64,000 nucleotides of DNA from Linanthus parryae (Eukaryota; Streptophyta; Magnoliopsida; Ericales; Polemoniaceae), in assembly GCA_023055425.1 (NCBI GenBank), contig JALGPY010000003.1, positions 69,982,991 to 70,046,990 of the forward strand, written 5' to 3'. Of the stretch, positions 1 to 11,302 are shown in pieces. The notes under the pieces were generated by a model. The model was given only the letters and a program-made list of their open reading frames with translations, searched no databases and was not told the origin of the DNA. The number at the start of each line of letters is the position of its first letter. Position 1 is the stretch's first letter. The position numbers and the translations under genes were made by a program.

Positions 1-355
1 CGGAGATGGGTGAAAATACTCTTCTACCTAAAGGAGGTAATCATGCATTTTCTGATACAAGAACCAACATTATGTTCTCAAAGAAACACTTTGAATTATT
101 CTCACCACTAAAGTGTTCCCCAAGACATGTCCTTGGAGAATCAGGTTCACCGTAGGGTTCATATGCTATGTCGCTACAATCATCGAACACTCTCCAACAT
201 TTATATGTCTAAGTAATTACCCTTTCTATTAAACCATTTTTAAATTTTTATTTGTTTATATATTTAACTCCATATTTAATAAATTAATCTAAATTACACT
301 AAATCCAAGGTCACGAACTCTAAAAGGTGGTTGACTCAAATTAAATAAGATATGT

Positions 356-1911
356 TGATAACTCTGAATAAGATTTATATTTTTTGTATGGTATCTCTAT
401 CGTTATGCGTGATTTCCGGGTATAATATGTGATTTTTACACTATGATTGGAGGATTTTGTAGAAGTTAAGTTTTGAGTGATTAATTATTAATCTGAGTGT
501 TTCTCGGTTTATTTATGCTCATCGTATCATATTTCGCATGGGTTATTTTCGTGTTGTTTTGGAAAATACGGTTTTATACGATCATCAAGCATGTGCGCAC
601 GATCAGAGCCTCAAAGAGAGACCATATCGCACGACAAAGAAACCAGGTCACACGATAATGTGGTATAATTCGGAGGCCATATGACCAGCAGATTGTACAA
701 TCTGCTACAGTACCGGGGGCACATTTTTGTTCTAAACGACTAGGTTTTTGCCTATTTTCTTAGCCCAAACTCTGTGATTAATTATTACACGGGGAACTCC
801 ATTAAGGGGATCATCGTTTACCATATTTTATCATATATTATCATTCAAACGGAAAAAAGGATGTTACGAAGAAGAACACATAAAAGAGCCAAGATCACCA
901 TTGATGACCTAGGGTTTTCTTTCATTTTCTTCTTATTTTCTTAATCTATCTATAGAGAACCTCTCTTATTTTTCTATTTTTAATACAATAAACTAAACGT
1001 CTTTCTATCCTTCTCTAGAGAGCCTAGGGTTTTATGTAGATGATGATTATTCCAGAGTCAACACTTTTGTTTCATGCTTTATGGCTTTGATTTACGGAAT
1101 ATATGTTTTTTTTCATGAAATTGTTAATGACTCTAGACTATTAACACGGTTAGGATAGGACTTAATATTCATTAAAAGTTCATGTTCTTCGAAGATTGAA
1201 ATCAATCTTCATCTTTGTATTTGTTCTTGTTTTTTTTTTCCTATGATGCGTTGAATCCTTAGTAAGAATGGAGTCGAAACCCAAAACTGTTAGTTAGCTA
1301 GCGAGTACGTGAGTGTAGGTTAGCCTAGTTGTGATGAGATGTGAAAAATAATCTCGAATCATTGAGACTGAAATGAGAAATGAGTGGGATTGTATTTAGT
1401 GGGTAGATTCGGTAGGATTATTCGACTGTTTCGTGCAACGATGGACCGAGAGGACCCGTTGTCGTGCAAGTAGTTAGCCTGCTAGAACATAACGGTAGAT
1501 ATAGGTGAACCGAAAGAACCCTAGGTAAACCGAGAGGTGAAATGACATGAGATCGACATGAGAATGTCTATGCAATTACCCAACTTAACTGGAATAGAGT
1601 TCACGTGGTACAATGCTAATTTGGTTATAGTCTAAAGCCCTAGGTTATCTAGAGATTGTCTCTCAGTATTTTTTTACGGAATTAAAAATCCTAAAAATAT
1701 TATATTAGTTTGTTATTTCAATTACAGTCACTTGTTTGGGGGTGACGAACTCTTTACTCAACAATTTTCCTCCTGGTTACTGTACTCTAATCTAATCACT
1801 TAGCTATATAATCTCAAATTTGTCCTTGTGGAGCGATAAATCTGGGTAAAAATACCACCCGTATATTACTTGACTATGAACTTTGCGCATACGCATTAAG
1901 AAATCGTATCA
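356..1911 (+). mobile_element. Degenerate Tat/Athila-like LTR (copy 1)
   Basis: It begins TGATAACTC and ends in a segment (about 1825-1911) that resembles the end of Tat-type gypsy LTRs: CCTTGTGG, a GCGATAAA block, and CTTTGCGCATACGC just before GTATCA. No recognisable primer-binding site or gag follows. The bases before it (324-330, AAGGTGG) could be a worn polypurine tract. Boundaries are approximate, and the short open frames inside are not genes. Confidence 0.45.
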
Positions 1912-2899
1912 AATGCTTACTCAAACGTAAAAAATGAAACTAAAAAAATGAAGAAGACAAATTAAGATTTTAAACTATTTTATATGCTAACCAGGCGATG
2001 CAAGACTAACACCCCCCCCCCCACACACACACACATAAGGAATACCATGCCCTCATGGCATGTAACTAACTAGATAGAAGTACCCGCGTCATCATCGCGG
2101 TACCAATATTTGTAGGATTGATGGGACAGAACAATCAGGAAAAGGGAAGGATGGATCACGCAACGTATATAGGGCCTGCTGGGTGGATGCGTGGATATCC
2201 TGGGAGTGCTCTCTGAATATGTGAATTGCTGGGTCTTCCCGAGCAATATCGAAATGTGTGGCTATCTGAATGTTTTTTTGTTTCTTCCCCCATTACGTCT
2301 CCTAACTGGCTTGTCAACTTGTCAAATCCTAGGTAATGAGTGGGCAGGTTTGGAAGGATAGAAGACTGGTCTGAGAAAGCAGCTCTTGGTCATTGCAATC
2401 ATCAGCATAGAACTACTCACGCACTTCCTCACCTCGAATGATGGGTGGTGGAACGGGTCCTTCTCTAATTCTCCTATGTAACTCTGCCACAAACCTAGGA
2501 CATTTTGTTCTGGAGTGAAGTAAAAATGTCACTTGGCTCTCGTCTATTAGGTTATAGGATAAGAGCTGATGAAAGATGCAATGAGGAAACATCAAAAGCT
2601 TGCGGTTGGACGCAACTCACTAATCAGAGCTTCGCCCTGAATAGTAGGAATGTCAATTATTTGGTTTGTCATAAGACAATAATCAATTGTAAACTCTTGA
2701 CCTGATTTTCAGTGAGAGTGAGTTATAAGAAGCGTATGTATTTGACCAAACAATTGTTTAATAAGACTTTACTTCGATACAGTGTAATGAGCCGATGTGA
2801 TTCTACCTCGAAACTAATCGAAAATATGGGAGTAATCCATGACCTCACTTGTTTGATATACATTTAACCAAACTCTAGATGTAGAACTTCTCAAAATAC
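1912..2899. other. Unassigned spacer with an unrecognised minus-strand frame (copy 1)
   Basis: This stretch holds a C-run followed by a CA microsatellite (about 2010-2034), a short hairpin CATGCC/GGCATG near 2047-2062, and a minus-strand open frame at 2413-2595. That frame has the residues CPRFVAELHRRIREGPVPPP and has a counterpart in copy 2 at 15232-15414. I do not recognise the frame. Its conservation may reflect only the recent duplication. Copy 2 of this spacer is 14731-15618 plus 22048-22143. Confidence 0.35.
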
Positions 2900-2907
2900 A
2901 TTTCCAT

Positions 2908-3318
2908 CAGGGGGCGGAACCATGTAGGGCACGGGGGAGCACGTGCCCCCCCCCCCCTCACAACTTGCCAGAAACACTAGGGTACCCCTATTTTATTAGC
3001 TTTTTCTTAGTTGTGCTGTTCAGAATACATACGTGTGCCCCCACCCTAGATTCACACAAATTGTATTGCGGTACAGTGATTATGAATTTGTATTGTGAAT
3101 ATTGTTACTTGAGTTCAAATCCTGACAGTGACAGACCCACTTTTTTGGATAAAAAGAACAAGTGCCACCTATTTAATATAAACAATTGCCCCTTTAATTT
3201 TTCAAACAAACAGAGCATGGTATTTATTAGACCATCCTATTTTTTTTATTCATTGAAAATATATACTCTCTGCTAAAAAAATTATGCCCCCTTCCCCCAA
3301 ATCCTCGCTCTGCCACTG
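2908..3318. mobile_element. hAT-type miniature element (copy 1)
   Basis: The element starts CAGGGGGCGGAACCA and ends TCTGCCACTG, so the ends form an imperfect inverted repeat of the CAG(T/G)GGCGGA type seen in plant hAT elements. Flanking octamers are ATTTCCAT on the left and ATTGCTAT on the right, a worn 8-bp target duplication, which fits the hAT family. A C-run lies near 2947. There is no transposase, and the 103-codon frame inside it is not a gene. Confidence 0.72.
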
Positions 3319-3804
3319 ATTGCTATAATTTATCAAATTTATAATAGAAACAAGCATTAGATCTAAAAAAAGAAAAAAAAAAGTTCAAAATTCTTCAGTG
3401 TAGAATGCAGAGGAACACCATGTTAATAGAAGCAACTAAGCTAGCAAAATTTTAGAAAGAGAAGCAACAGTTCAAAAACATGGGGAAATGATTGCATTAA
3501 TAATTGCGAAACAGTTTCTCCAAATTTCACCCATCTACATTTATTCAAAGTCAACTGGAGATTCATAATGAAACGGCTCTCATAGAAGTTCAACTAGATC
3601 TCTTAGTTATATCTTACTAGGAAAATAAAAGGTTACATATGATTTTCCAAGTTCACCCAAGATTCAGCAGCATTCCCACAAATTACAGGCCCAACTAAAG
3701 CAACTCAAAATTGAAGATCTCCACTACTGTTGCTGCAAAATACACGAAATGTATCAATTTATTCCCTCAAGATCATTGTGAGAGACAATGAGCGGAGTAA
3801 TTGA

Positions 3805-4158
3805 CTAATTTACTACCTTTGTGGTTTCTGTTTCATCAGAAACTTTGTTCAAATCGGTGGTGATCTTCGAAAATGAAAGGCCCGGACAGAGAGTCTGTTG
3901 AAATGAATAAACAAAAAATTATAAAACATTATTTTTTAGAATAGTTTAAATATTGAAAGATGCATAGAAATCCACTTAAATCAATTTGTTTTTGGACAAC
4001 TGCAGGCCTCTTTTTTGGTCTGCGATGGGGTTTCCGTCCTACCATCTTCATGAAATCCTCCTCAATTTCTTGTTGCGAAAGAGAAACAGAAATACTTGGT
4101 CTCTTACGCTTTTCGTCCATGCTTATGTTAGACATTATGAATAATGAACTCTTTGAGT
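3805..4158 (-). pseudogene. DUF1639-family gene fragment, last two exons (copy 1)
   Basis: Two exons are visible on the minus strand. Exon A (4158-3980) follows a TTGCAG acceptor and encodes IEEDFMKMVGRKPHRRPKKR followed by a VQKQID-type segment. Exon B (3894-3805) begins after a CAACAG acceptor, encodes a worn version of the family's L-F-P-G-L-W-L-S-E-I block (TLCPGLSFSKITTDLNKV) and ends in TAG. Together they match the conserved C-terminal core of plant DUF1639 proteins, whose function is unknown. The 85-bp intron has a good acceptor, but its donor reads TTAAGT where GTAAGT is expected. The residues FPGLW are changed to CPGLS. Upstream exons are absent because a copia LTR begins at 4327. 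It is most likely a pseudogene left after transposon insertion. Family assignment is by motif recall. Confidence 0.68.
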
Positions 4159-4326
4159 CTGCAACAAGTACAGCATGAAACCATTTTGGTAATGTAACGT
4201 GAATTTATAGATTTTTTTGGTCAAATGTTCTTCCCCGTTAATTTCATTTAATCTATTAAAATCAAGTTTGACCCGACTTTCCAGGAGAAAATCAGTTGTA
4301 AGTAATTACTGTCGAATTAAACATGC

Positions 4327-4517
4327 TGTTAAGAAATTATGATTATGGCCAAGCGTCAATCCCACTATTGAATTTCACATATTGCGTAGTTATTGGACTT
4401 GGACCCCTTCCTAATGCATAAAGAAACATGCATAAGATTGATGATGATAGATACATCAATAAAAGTATTTATTCTTGTCTCTCTCAAGTTTCTCTCAGAT
4501 ACTCTTTCTATAGTACA
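4327..4517 (+). mobile_element. Short copia-type 5' LTR (copy 1)
   Basis: A 191-bp segment starts TGTTAAGAAATTATG and ends TATAGTACA. It is followed directly by TTATCGGCTCC, which has the place and shape of a copia primer-binding site of the less common TTATC type. Size and ends fit short-LTR Ty1/copia elements. The sequence downstream is non-coding and full of small hairpins. A convincing 3' partner is not present. Confidence 0.55.
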
Positions 4518-7500
4518 TTATCGGCTCCTTCATTGAAGGGAAATGAATGAAAAGATACACTTCATTTTCAACCATATTTATACAAGGAAATACATAAAAC
4601 AACTCAGTGTATTATGGTAGTAAAATTATTTAACGACAAGTTTTTCCCTATAATTAACATATCAAAAGCATCTATATCAGATTATTTTTCCATCTAAATT
4701 TTTTCTTTTGCTTCTACAAAGAACGGCCATCATAAACCACTACACTAGCAAGTAAAATTTTATTTTAAATTGCTTCATTTGTGTGTGTGAGTTTTTATGG
4801 TAATTGTTCTTCATATAAACCATGCATCTAATTGTATGTTACTAAACTATTATATTTTCTCATTAATTCTATCGTCAAATTAAGGGTAAAAGACACTAAC
4901 CACCACTGATTTTTGGATTAAATCCTCCCCGCTAACCTGACTTTTGGAAAAAGACATTGTGCACCTTTTTTTTGGATGGAGCTAACTACGGACTTACAGA
5001 CCCGACGAAAATATTATTTTACCCCTCGGATTTTTAAAATCACACCCCATATATGACTTCTTCAATTCATTCACCTCATTTCCAAACCTAAATCCTCTTT
5101 CTCTCTTCCCCCACTTTCTCTCTCCCCTGGGAACAAACTCGCTCTCACTACAATTCAAATAATAATTCACCCTCCTGAAGAGGTCGTAATCCATTCTTTT
5201 TCTTTTTCTTTACTTTTACGTATTTTTTTCTACACTCTTGATCTTTATTGATTATTGATAAATGTAAAATCTCAAGAAGATATTAACTCCGTTGTTTATA
5301 TTGGATATAAGGGACATAAGTTTGTATCGTAGTTGGAGTTACGAATTGCATGTTGTATTGATCATAACCTGCAGTTATGACACGTCTCCTGAAGAGATAT
5401 CTACAAATTTAATAAATGATCAATCCCCCTGGAGAGCATCCAGAAGATGCTCTTAGTCCATGATTATTTACTGGACATACGCTATTCACATGCGTGTAAA
5501 ATCGCTTTCATGCCTGAAGTTATGAACAGCGTGAAGACACTTATAACATGATGTTATAAAGTTATGTCAAAAGATCTCATATGAAGAGAGAATCTACACA
5601 CATCGAACCAGAAGTTTCGATTGCCTATTCTTTTCTGCTAATTTACATTTTCTTATAGTTTTATTCATATTCTCCTATTATTGGTGTTATCTTAAAGGAA
5701 GAAAATAAAGATCTCCTGAAGAGACTTGTATACCATACGATGGCAAGTTTAAAAGCAATTGATATTGCCAGCAGGTGTCAAAAAGAAATATTCACACCAG
5801 AAGTTGTGAAAGAAAGTTACAATTGTTAATAACTTAAAGTTATAACATATTATCAAATATTAATGTTTAATTTGAACGGTTTTGATTATTCATGACCGAT
5901 TAATTCAACCCCATTCCCATTAGTTAATGGTAGTGCATTCCCATAAGCAAATCACTTTGTTATATCCGGTCAAAATCCATGTGACTGTAGAGGCGGTCAT
6001 GGTTGAGAATATGAAAATATCTAAAAGAGATTAAACCCGGGATCTTTATTTTGAAGAAAGAACTCCGGACGAAGTTCTTAGTCGACATTAATTTTTTTAG
6101 ACGGATTTTATGACTCATATTATGCAGTCATGAGGTACTTTATGACCCGAAGTCATTAAATTTTGATAGAGTTGAAAGGTTATTTTCTTAGATCCATTGA
6201 ACCTGAAGTTCAATTTTAGAAAATAAAACACTGCTATGAAAAGCCAAAATTTTGACAGTGTATCGAAGTAGAACTCATATTGTTGCCATGAGCAATACAT
6301 AAGCAAAGCTTGAGCGATTATGAATTGATGAATATGAGCTTGTTGTTCGATCATCGCAAAGATGAATCATCGTCTTTGAAGAGGATTTATAATTATGTCC
6401 TCTCCATGATATGAATATCTAATCATTGAATGGTAGACTCTTAAATCAGTTGAGATTGATATATGCGGTATTTCAGTTAGAAGTTGTGAAATACATATTA
6501 TGCCCAAGAGTTATAGCATATTATGAAATGGAAAATCATGTAGAGTAATGTGAAAGACTTAATGATCATCATTATGATAAGTTGATCCCATGTTGATAAG
6601 TGGACTTTAGAGCATTTCCATAGCCAATGCCTACTCTACAACATTTGTTTTAAAAGAAAATAGTGACGCATTCTCTGAAGTGAACCTATCTATGGTGTTA
6701 TAATAATCGGTGCAGTCATGAACTTAGTTGCAATGATGCACGTACATTTTCATATATTGAAGTGCACCTTTATGATTTCTCCGGAATAGGAAGACTGCAT
6801 AAAAACAGGGGGAGAAAATAAATGCATCAATAGTTGCAAAAAGAGCATTCCTATGATTTTTTTTTTGCGTTCTAGAGCTTTATTTATTGGATTATTTTAT
6901 AAGCTTCTACTTGCGTAGCAATTTTAGAGCTATGAATCTATGAAGAAAAATTAAAATCATTTTGAGAAAAAGGGCATTCTCTACGAAGATATAGTTATGA
7001 GGGAACGAATATAGCTTGATGGGTTACATCACCAAACCAACGCATAATTGATGCTGTTGGGATTGTGCCCTATCGGCAATCTATTTCTTGTGATACTTGT
7101 GGATATTGATATGGAGCTATGTTAACATGAATAAATTCCTTAGAATATAAATTCTATATTCTTAAATATCCCTAGTTCATTATATTGATTAACAGGACAA
7201 TCAACTATAGACTAGTATGGGGCTGGATTGACATGGAGATATCACGTTCCAACACATGGGTATGCATTAGGAGTAATATCATACCAGATTGACCCACAAC
7301 AGGAAGGCTACATACGAGTCATGTAAAGTCACAAGTGCTTCTCATTGTGACAACGGTATTGTCATCCTTGTATTTGAAGTCACTAGATACTCTAGTTGTG
7401 GAATGTTGTGTTATGACATCGTCAAACGTTACACGTAACTTGATATTCATAAATGCGTTAGTCGGATACAATAAGGAAGCAAGCATAGAGATGGTAGTGA

Positions 7501-7690
7501 TGTAGATAGAATTTTTTCCACCCACATAACGGGAGCAAATATCCACGGCCACTCGAGGGATGGTGCTTATTGAAATTTCTGGCCAGACTCCCACATAGTA
7601 GTGACAATAGATTATGATAATTTGAAAATTAGAACTGTGACACATCATATCTCATAGAGAGATAAATTGCATGACATAACTTTAATGTCT
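4518..7690 (+). mobile_element. Degenerate copia-type internal region with mini-hairpins (copy 1)
   Basis: This follows the LTR at 4327-4517. No gag or pol frame survives. A pyrimidine-rich stretch (5090-5215) is followed by a run of small inverted repeats at 5171, 5362, 5385, 5433, 5541, 5603, 5712, 5791, 6058, 6142, 6196 and 6468, most with a C-N-GAA loop. At 6808-6817 there is ACAGGGGGAG, a polypurine-tract-like string. The copy is truncated at 7690. No functional protein is inferred. Confidence 0.55.
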
Positions 7691-8592
7691 CAAAATGTGC
7701 TTTTGTGTTATACATGCTTAACTTGAAATTTGTTTATGATTCAAATATTTTACTTTGAAACTATTACGTAGTAAATAATAACCGTTAACAACTTAAAGTG
7801 GAGTTTACATGTACCAGAACCAATGTATTGGAATGCCTTGTGTTGCTTCATTTGCCCTTGTTGGGTTGGGTTGGCCCTTAGTTGGTTCGACTAGTTGCAT
7901 TGTTGGCTAGAGTCCCATCTAGTACTACCCTTGTGGACTTACAATTCTTAAGGGGGTGTCGACACTTAAGGTCTAGTATGGTTTTTAGACGTGGGGGCGG
8001 GGGAGGTTCTCCACAACGCCAGACACGGAGGAAAGTTTTTCTCTCTCCTTGTCGTCCTACGCTGGAAGGTTTCCCAGGGAAAGCTTTTCCCATTTCCTCG
8101 ATCTGGTTATCCGATCAGAGGACTGTTTCTATGGTTACCCTAGTCCACTCTAGTTACTCTGAGAAATAATTTATTTACTATGCGTCGTACTTTGATAATG
8201 TTTTACAAATACTCTGTTACTGTTGTTTTATTTAACTAGTAATCAACTTTCAATTCTCAACTTCTGGTTAATGTGTATCTCACTCAGTATTTATTGCTGA
8301 CATTCAAAAATATCGATTCTTGTTTTCCATCCCACCGCGGGTCTAGGAGTTGGGGATTGTGGAAATAGAAGGGCGCGAGACTCACCTAGACGGTCTATGT
8401 CACATAGTATCTAGTAATGTTAGTTAATTATTGTGTAATAGTGATCACCTGACATGTATGACTCGTATATTAATATAGTTGTCTAATATTATGATAAGTA
8501 CGTATTGTGGTGATTTTGCTTTTGTTCTCCGTCGCTTTTATAAAGCATCGCCCTCCCCCTCTTGTCACCAGCCGGATAAGGGGTTTGTTGCA
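7691..8592 (+). mobile_element. Truncated Tekay/Del-type LTR
   Basis: The last part (about 8275-8592) matches, in reverse orientation, the PBS-side end of the 3.0-kb LTRs at 15624 and 19028. Shared phrases are TATCTCACTCAGTATTTATT, a GGTCTAGGAGTTGGG block, GCATCGCCCTCCC, and the terminal GTTGTTGCA-like end, here TTTGTTGCA. The left end is truncated exactly where the segmental duplication stops matching. No primer-binding site follows. The plus-strand frame at 7882-8169 lies inside it and is not considered a gene. Confidence 0.65.
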
Positions 8593-8623
8593 TTAAAATT
8601 CTCCTGCAACGGTGCAAAAAACT

Positions 8624-10194
8624 TGATGCGCAATTTAGTGTGTTCTTCTCAAGTATAAGAATCAAGTAATATAGCGATTAATTTACACTCAGATTAGCAT
8701 TTCCACGGGGACTTTTCAGGTTCTCTATGCTAATCAAGTTTAAGAAATAGACTGCAAAAAGGAGGAATATTTGAAGCTTGTGATTACGAAATAAAGTACT
8801 GAAAGTAAAAGCTGTAAAATTAAATTTTTTTTGAGAGTTTTCTTAATAATTCTTTATGTTGTAAATATAGGGGTTGAGATACAAGATTCCATGATCCCCT
8901 AAGGCTTCTCCACATGTTGTTATTTTAAATATGAAAACACACAAAATTTAGTTTATTTGTGCCTAAGTTACCGTCTGTGTGTAATCAGTACAGTCATGTA
9001 CACACTGCCACAATTATCCCGATTTTCAGATACTTTCGGCTCTCCTAGATCTGCAGCCTCGTTCTAAGGCTACTAGGGTTTACGAATTATTCTTTTGGTC
9101 TAGGTGAAAACCGTTAACAGTTGGTCAAACGCTCAGGTTAGTCCTATCTCCTTTATTCGTTTGGTCTATCAGGGTATGGTGCAAAATTCTGTCTTCTCCT
9201 CCTAACAAGTCACTCTTCTAAGCCAGGTCGAGTCTTTAGCAATTATGGATGATCAGGACGAGAATGCATACATAATAAAATCAAAGACAAGAATAACAAA
9301 TATATCTGCTGATAGTAAGATCCTAAGAACATGAATCCATAGTCAAAGTAGAACTAAGTATTGGATATGAAACCATAGGTTCACCGGGAACTTAGTGAAA
9401 GATTTTAGCTACTAGGTGACAAAATTAAATAACAATGTTTCTGAAATAAAGAGAGAATGAGATGAAATAAGTGTCTTAATTATGGATATGCGCTTCTGTG
9501 CTCTCTGAGGGTACTTGGACATCACTTTGGGTGTTGTTCTGTGTCAAAAATAGCTCTGGACATTCCTTTATATAGTGCTGAGAAGTTTCCAAAAAGACTG
9601 TTTCGAATTACGAAACTGCTATTATCCAAAACGCCTTAGAATTCTGCACTGCCTGCGTAATTGCAGCATTGTTACGCAAATAGTGGCCTGTGAGCTTCCC
9701 AAAATGCGCTTTTGTCCCCTGCATGCGTAGTTGCTGCGTAGCGACGCACACAGTGGGTCTTCTGGACTTGTCTTTTTTCTTCTTTTCTCTCCTTCTTCCT
9801 CACTGTCCGCGTAGTTGCGCAGACAGTGCTTTGATTTGTTCTGCCTTACCCAAATTCTGCTCCCTTTTCCTCGCTGCATGCGTAGTTGCTTCGTAGCTAC
9901 ACAAACAACATCCGTGTGCTCATTTTCGGCTTCCTCAGCCTCCTCAGCTCCTTCTCATGCCCTCCTAATTTATTCCCCACTGTTCACAAGTCGTGTTCCT
10001 CAATCCACAACACGAACAAACCCCTTGGTTATATCTAAAAATGCATGAAATAAGGCAGTTATTCACGACGAGGCTCAAAATACTTAGTCATAGATTCCTA
10101 GGCTAATTAGGGCTGAAATCAGGCTAAAGTACTCAATATTGACACAATATCACCTCAAATAATCTCTTAAATAACTCCTAATGAGGAGTTATCA
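8624..10194 (-). mobile_element. Tat/Athila-type LTR, minus orientation
   Basis: Read on the minus strand it starts TGATAACTCCTCATTAGG and ends GCGCATCA. It is followed by AGTTTTTTGCACCGTTGCAGG (8620-8600), a worn form of the TTTTTGGCGCCGTTGCCGGGG binding site of this clade. The start contains a perfect 9-bp hairpin (ATAACTCCT / AGGAGTTAT, 10171-10192). Only about 30 bp of internal sequence remain before the Tekay-type LTR. Short frames within it are not genes. Confidence 0.6.
9650..9912. repeat. Four degenerate copies of a TGCGTAGTTGC hairpin repeat inside the LTR
   Basis: Copies lie near 9653, 9722, 9807 and 9878. Each has (T)GCGTAGTTGC or a close variant, most followed by a second GCGTAGC/ACGCA half that could pair with the first, and then AGTGG or a similar tail. 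Spacing is about 70-85 bp. They are more GC-rich than the surrounding DNA. Confidence 0.55.
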
Positions 10195-11302
10195 CGCTTC
10201 ATTGGGATTCGTGGAAATGTCATTTATTTATATGATTGATGTAAACAACTCTTATGAACACTTAAGATTCTATTGACCTCATTCTAGTTCTCTTTTTCAG
10301 TTCACCAATTATTGCTATGCGCGTAATTATCGCGGCTACCGAGGGTTGTGAATCCGCTACACCAACTATCAAGAAAGTATGCAGGATAAAGTAATCAGGA
10401 TGTCCAACTTGTTGTATGATCGCAAAGACATGACCAACTCACTCAAATCAGGCCCAATCTGATGAGTTTAGTTACTTATGATATCATCACTAAATAAATC
10501 AAAATAGAGATTCATGGTGAAACAAGATAGACAAAGAGAAATCAAACTATTGGGGTCTCCGGTGATTAAGAAAATAGTCATCTTCGTCTTCTCTAAAAAG
10601 CTGCTCCAATCTTTAAAATGGTGAACTAACGAACTTTGGCTTCTCTCTTAACTGAGGCAATGAGAGGCTAGGAAATAATGGTAGTTGGCGTTCCTTTTTA
10701 ACGCGAGAAGAGAACTGAAGAGAATGGGAGTCATCATTAAGTTATAAAAAATTGCAGTCTATACCCTCCTTGGTGCACCGTCGGTATGCCTGCCACCATG
10801 GTGGGCTTCGGTTTGCCGTGGTGGTGGCTCCTTGGCTCCTTCATTTGTGCGTCTCTTTCTCTCCTTACCATAGTGGTGTTCTGATATGCTGAAAAATATG
10901 TCCACCATGGGGGCGTGATCATGTTCACCATAGTGGGAACGTGTTATCTTCAAATTTTTCATTTCCTTAGCTCCATGCTTTGCTCCTCAACTACTTTTTC
11001 CATTCCTCTTATGCTCTTCTGCTTTCCAAAGCTCGTTTCCATGCTATCACCTCCTCGATTATGATCATTTCCTTGACATGTATTCTTGAAAAATATAAAG
11101 ATATACCCGATATTATACTGTGGAACGAAATGTACATTAAAAAAATAATTTTAGTACCAAATAGGTGAAAACACTAAAGCACTCTCTTAATACCACAAAT
11201 GTGAAAATTAAGCTCAATAATTTAAAATTAAGGGAAATGCTCTTAAATAAGAGAAAATCCGACGTAAAACATGGAAAAACAGTACCAAATTGGTTGCTGT
11301 CA
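10195..11302 (-). mobile_element. Probable minus-strand gypsy LTR remnant with CACCATGGTGG phrases
   Basis: On the minus strand, AGTGTGGGTGAGT (11303-11315), which has the form of a Tat-type polypurine tract, is followed by TGACAGCAACCAATTTGG, a plausible LTR start. At 10793-10945 the near-palindromic phrases CACCATGGTGG, ACCATAGTGG and CCACCATGG recur five or six times. The other LTR end was not found. The two overlapping open frames at 10737-10962 translate these repeats and are not genes. Confidence 0.35.

Larger units (their letters stand above)
1..7690. repeat. Segmental duplication, copy 1 (left end outside the window)
   Basis: The first bases already match position 12811 onward, and the match runs with scattered substitutions and small indels to position 7690. 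There copy 1 passes into a truncated Tekay-type LTR while copy 2 continues differently after 26960. The paired landmarks are a Tat-like LTR (356 / 13167), a hAT miniature element (2908 / 22152), the DUF1639 fragment (3805 / 23059) and a copia LTR (4327 / 23581). Divergence by eye is a few per cent, so this is an old duplication and not an assembly echo. Confidence 0.93.

Noticed and set aside
2413..2595. Minus-strand 60-codon frame conserved in both duplication copies
   Set aside because: Conservation is expected from the recent duplication. No domain is recognised and stop codons surround it, so it is mentioned only as part of the spacer.
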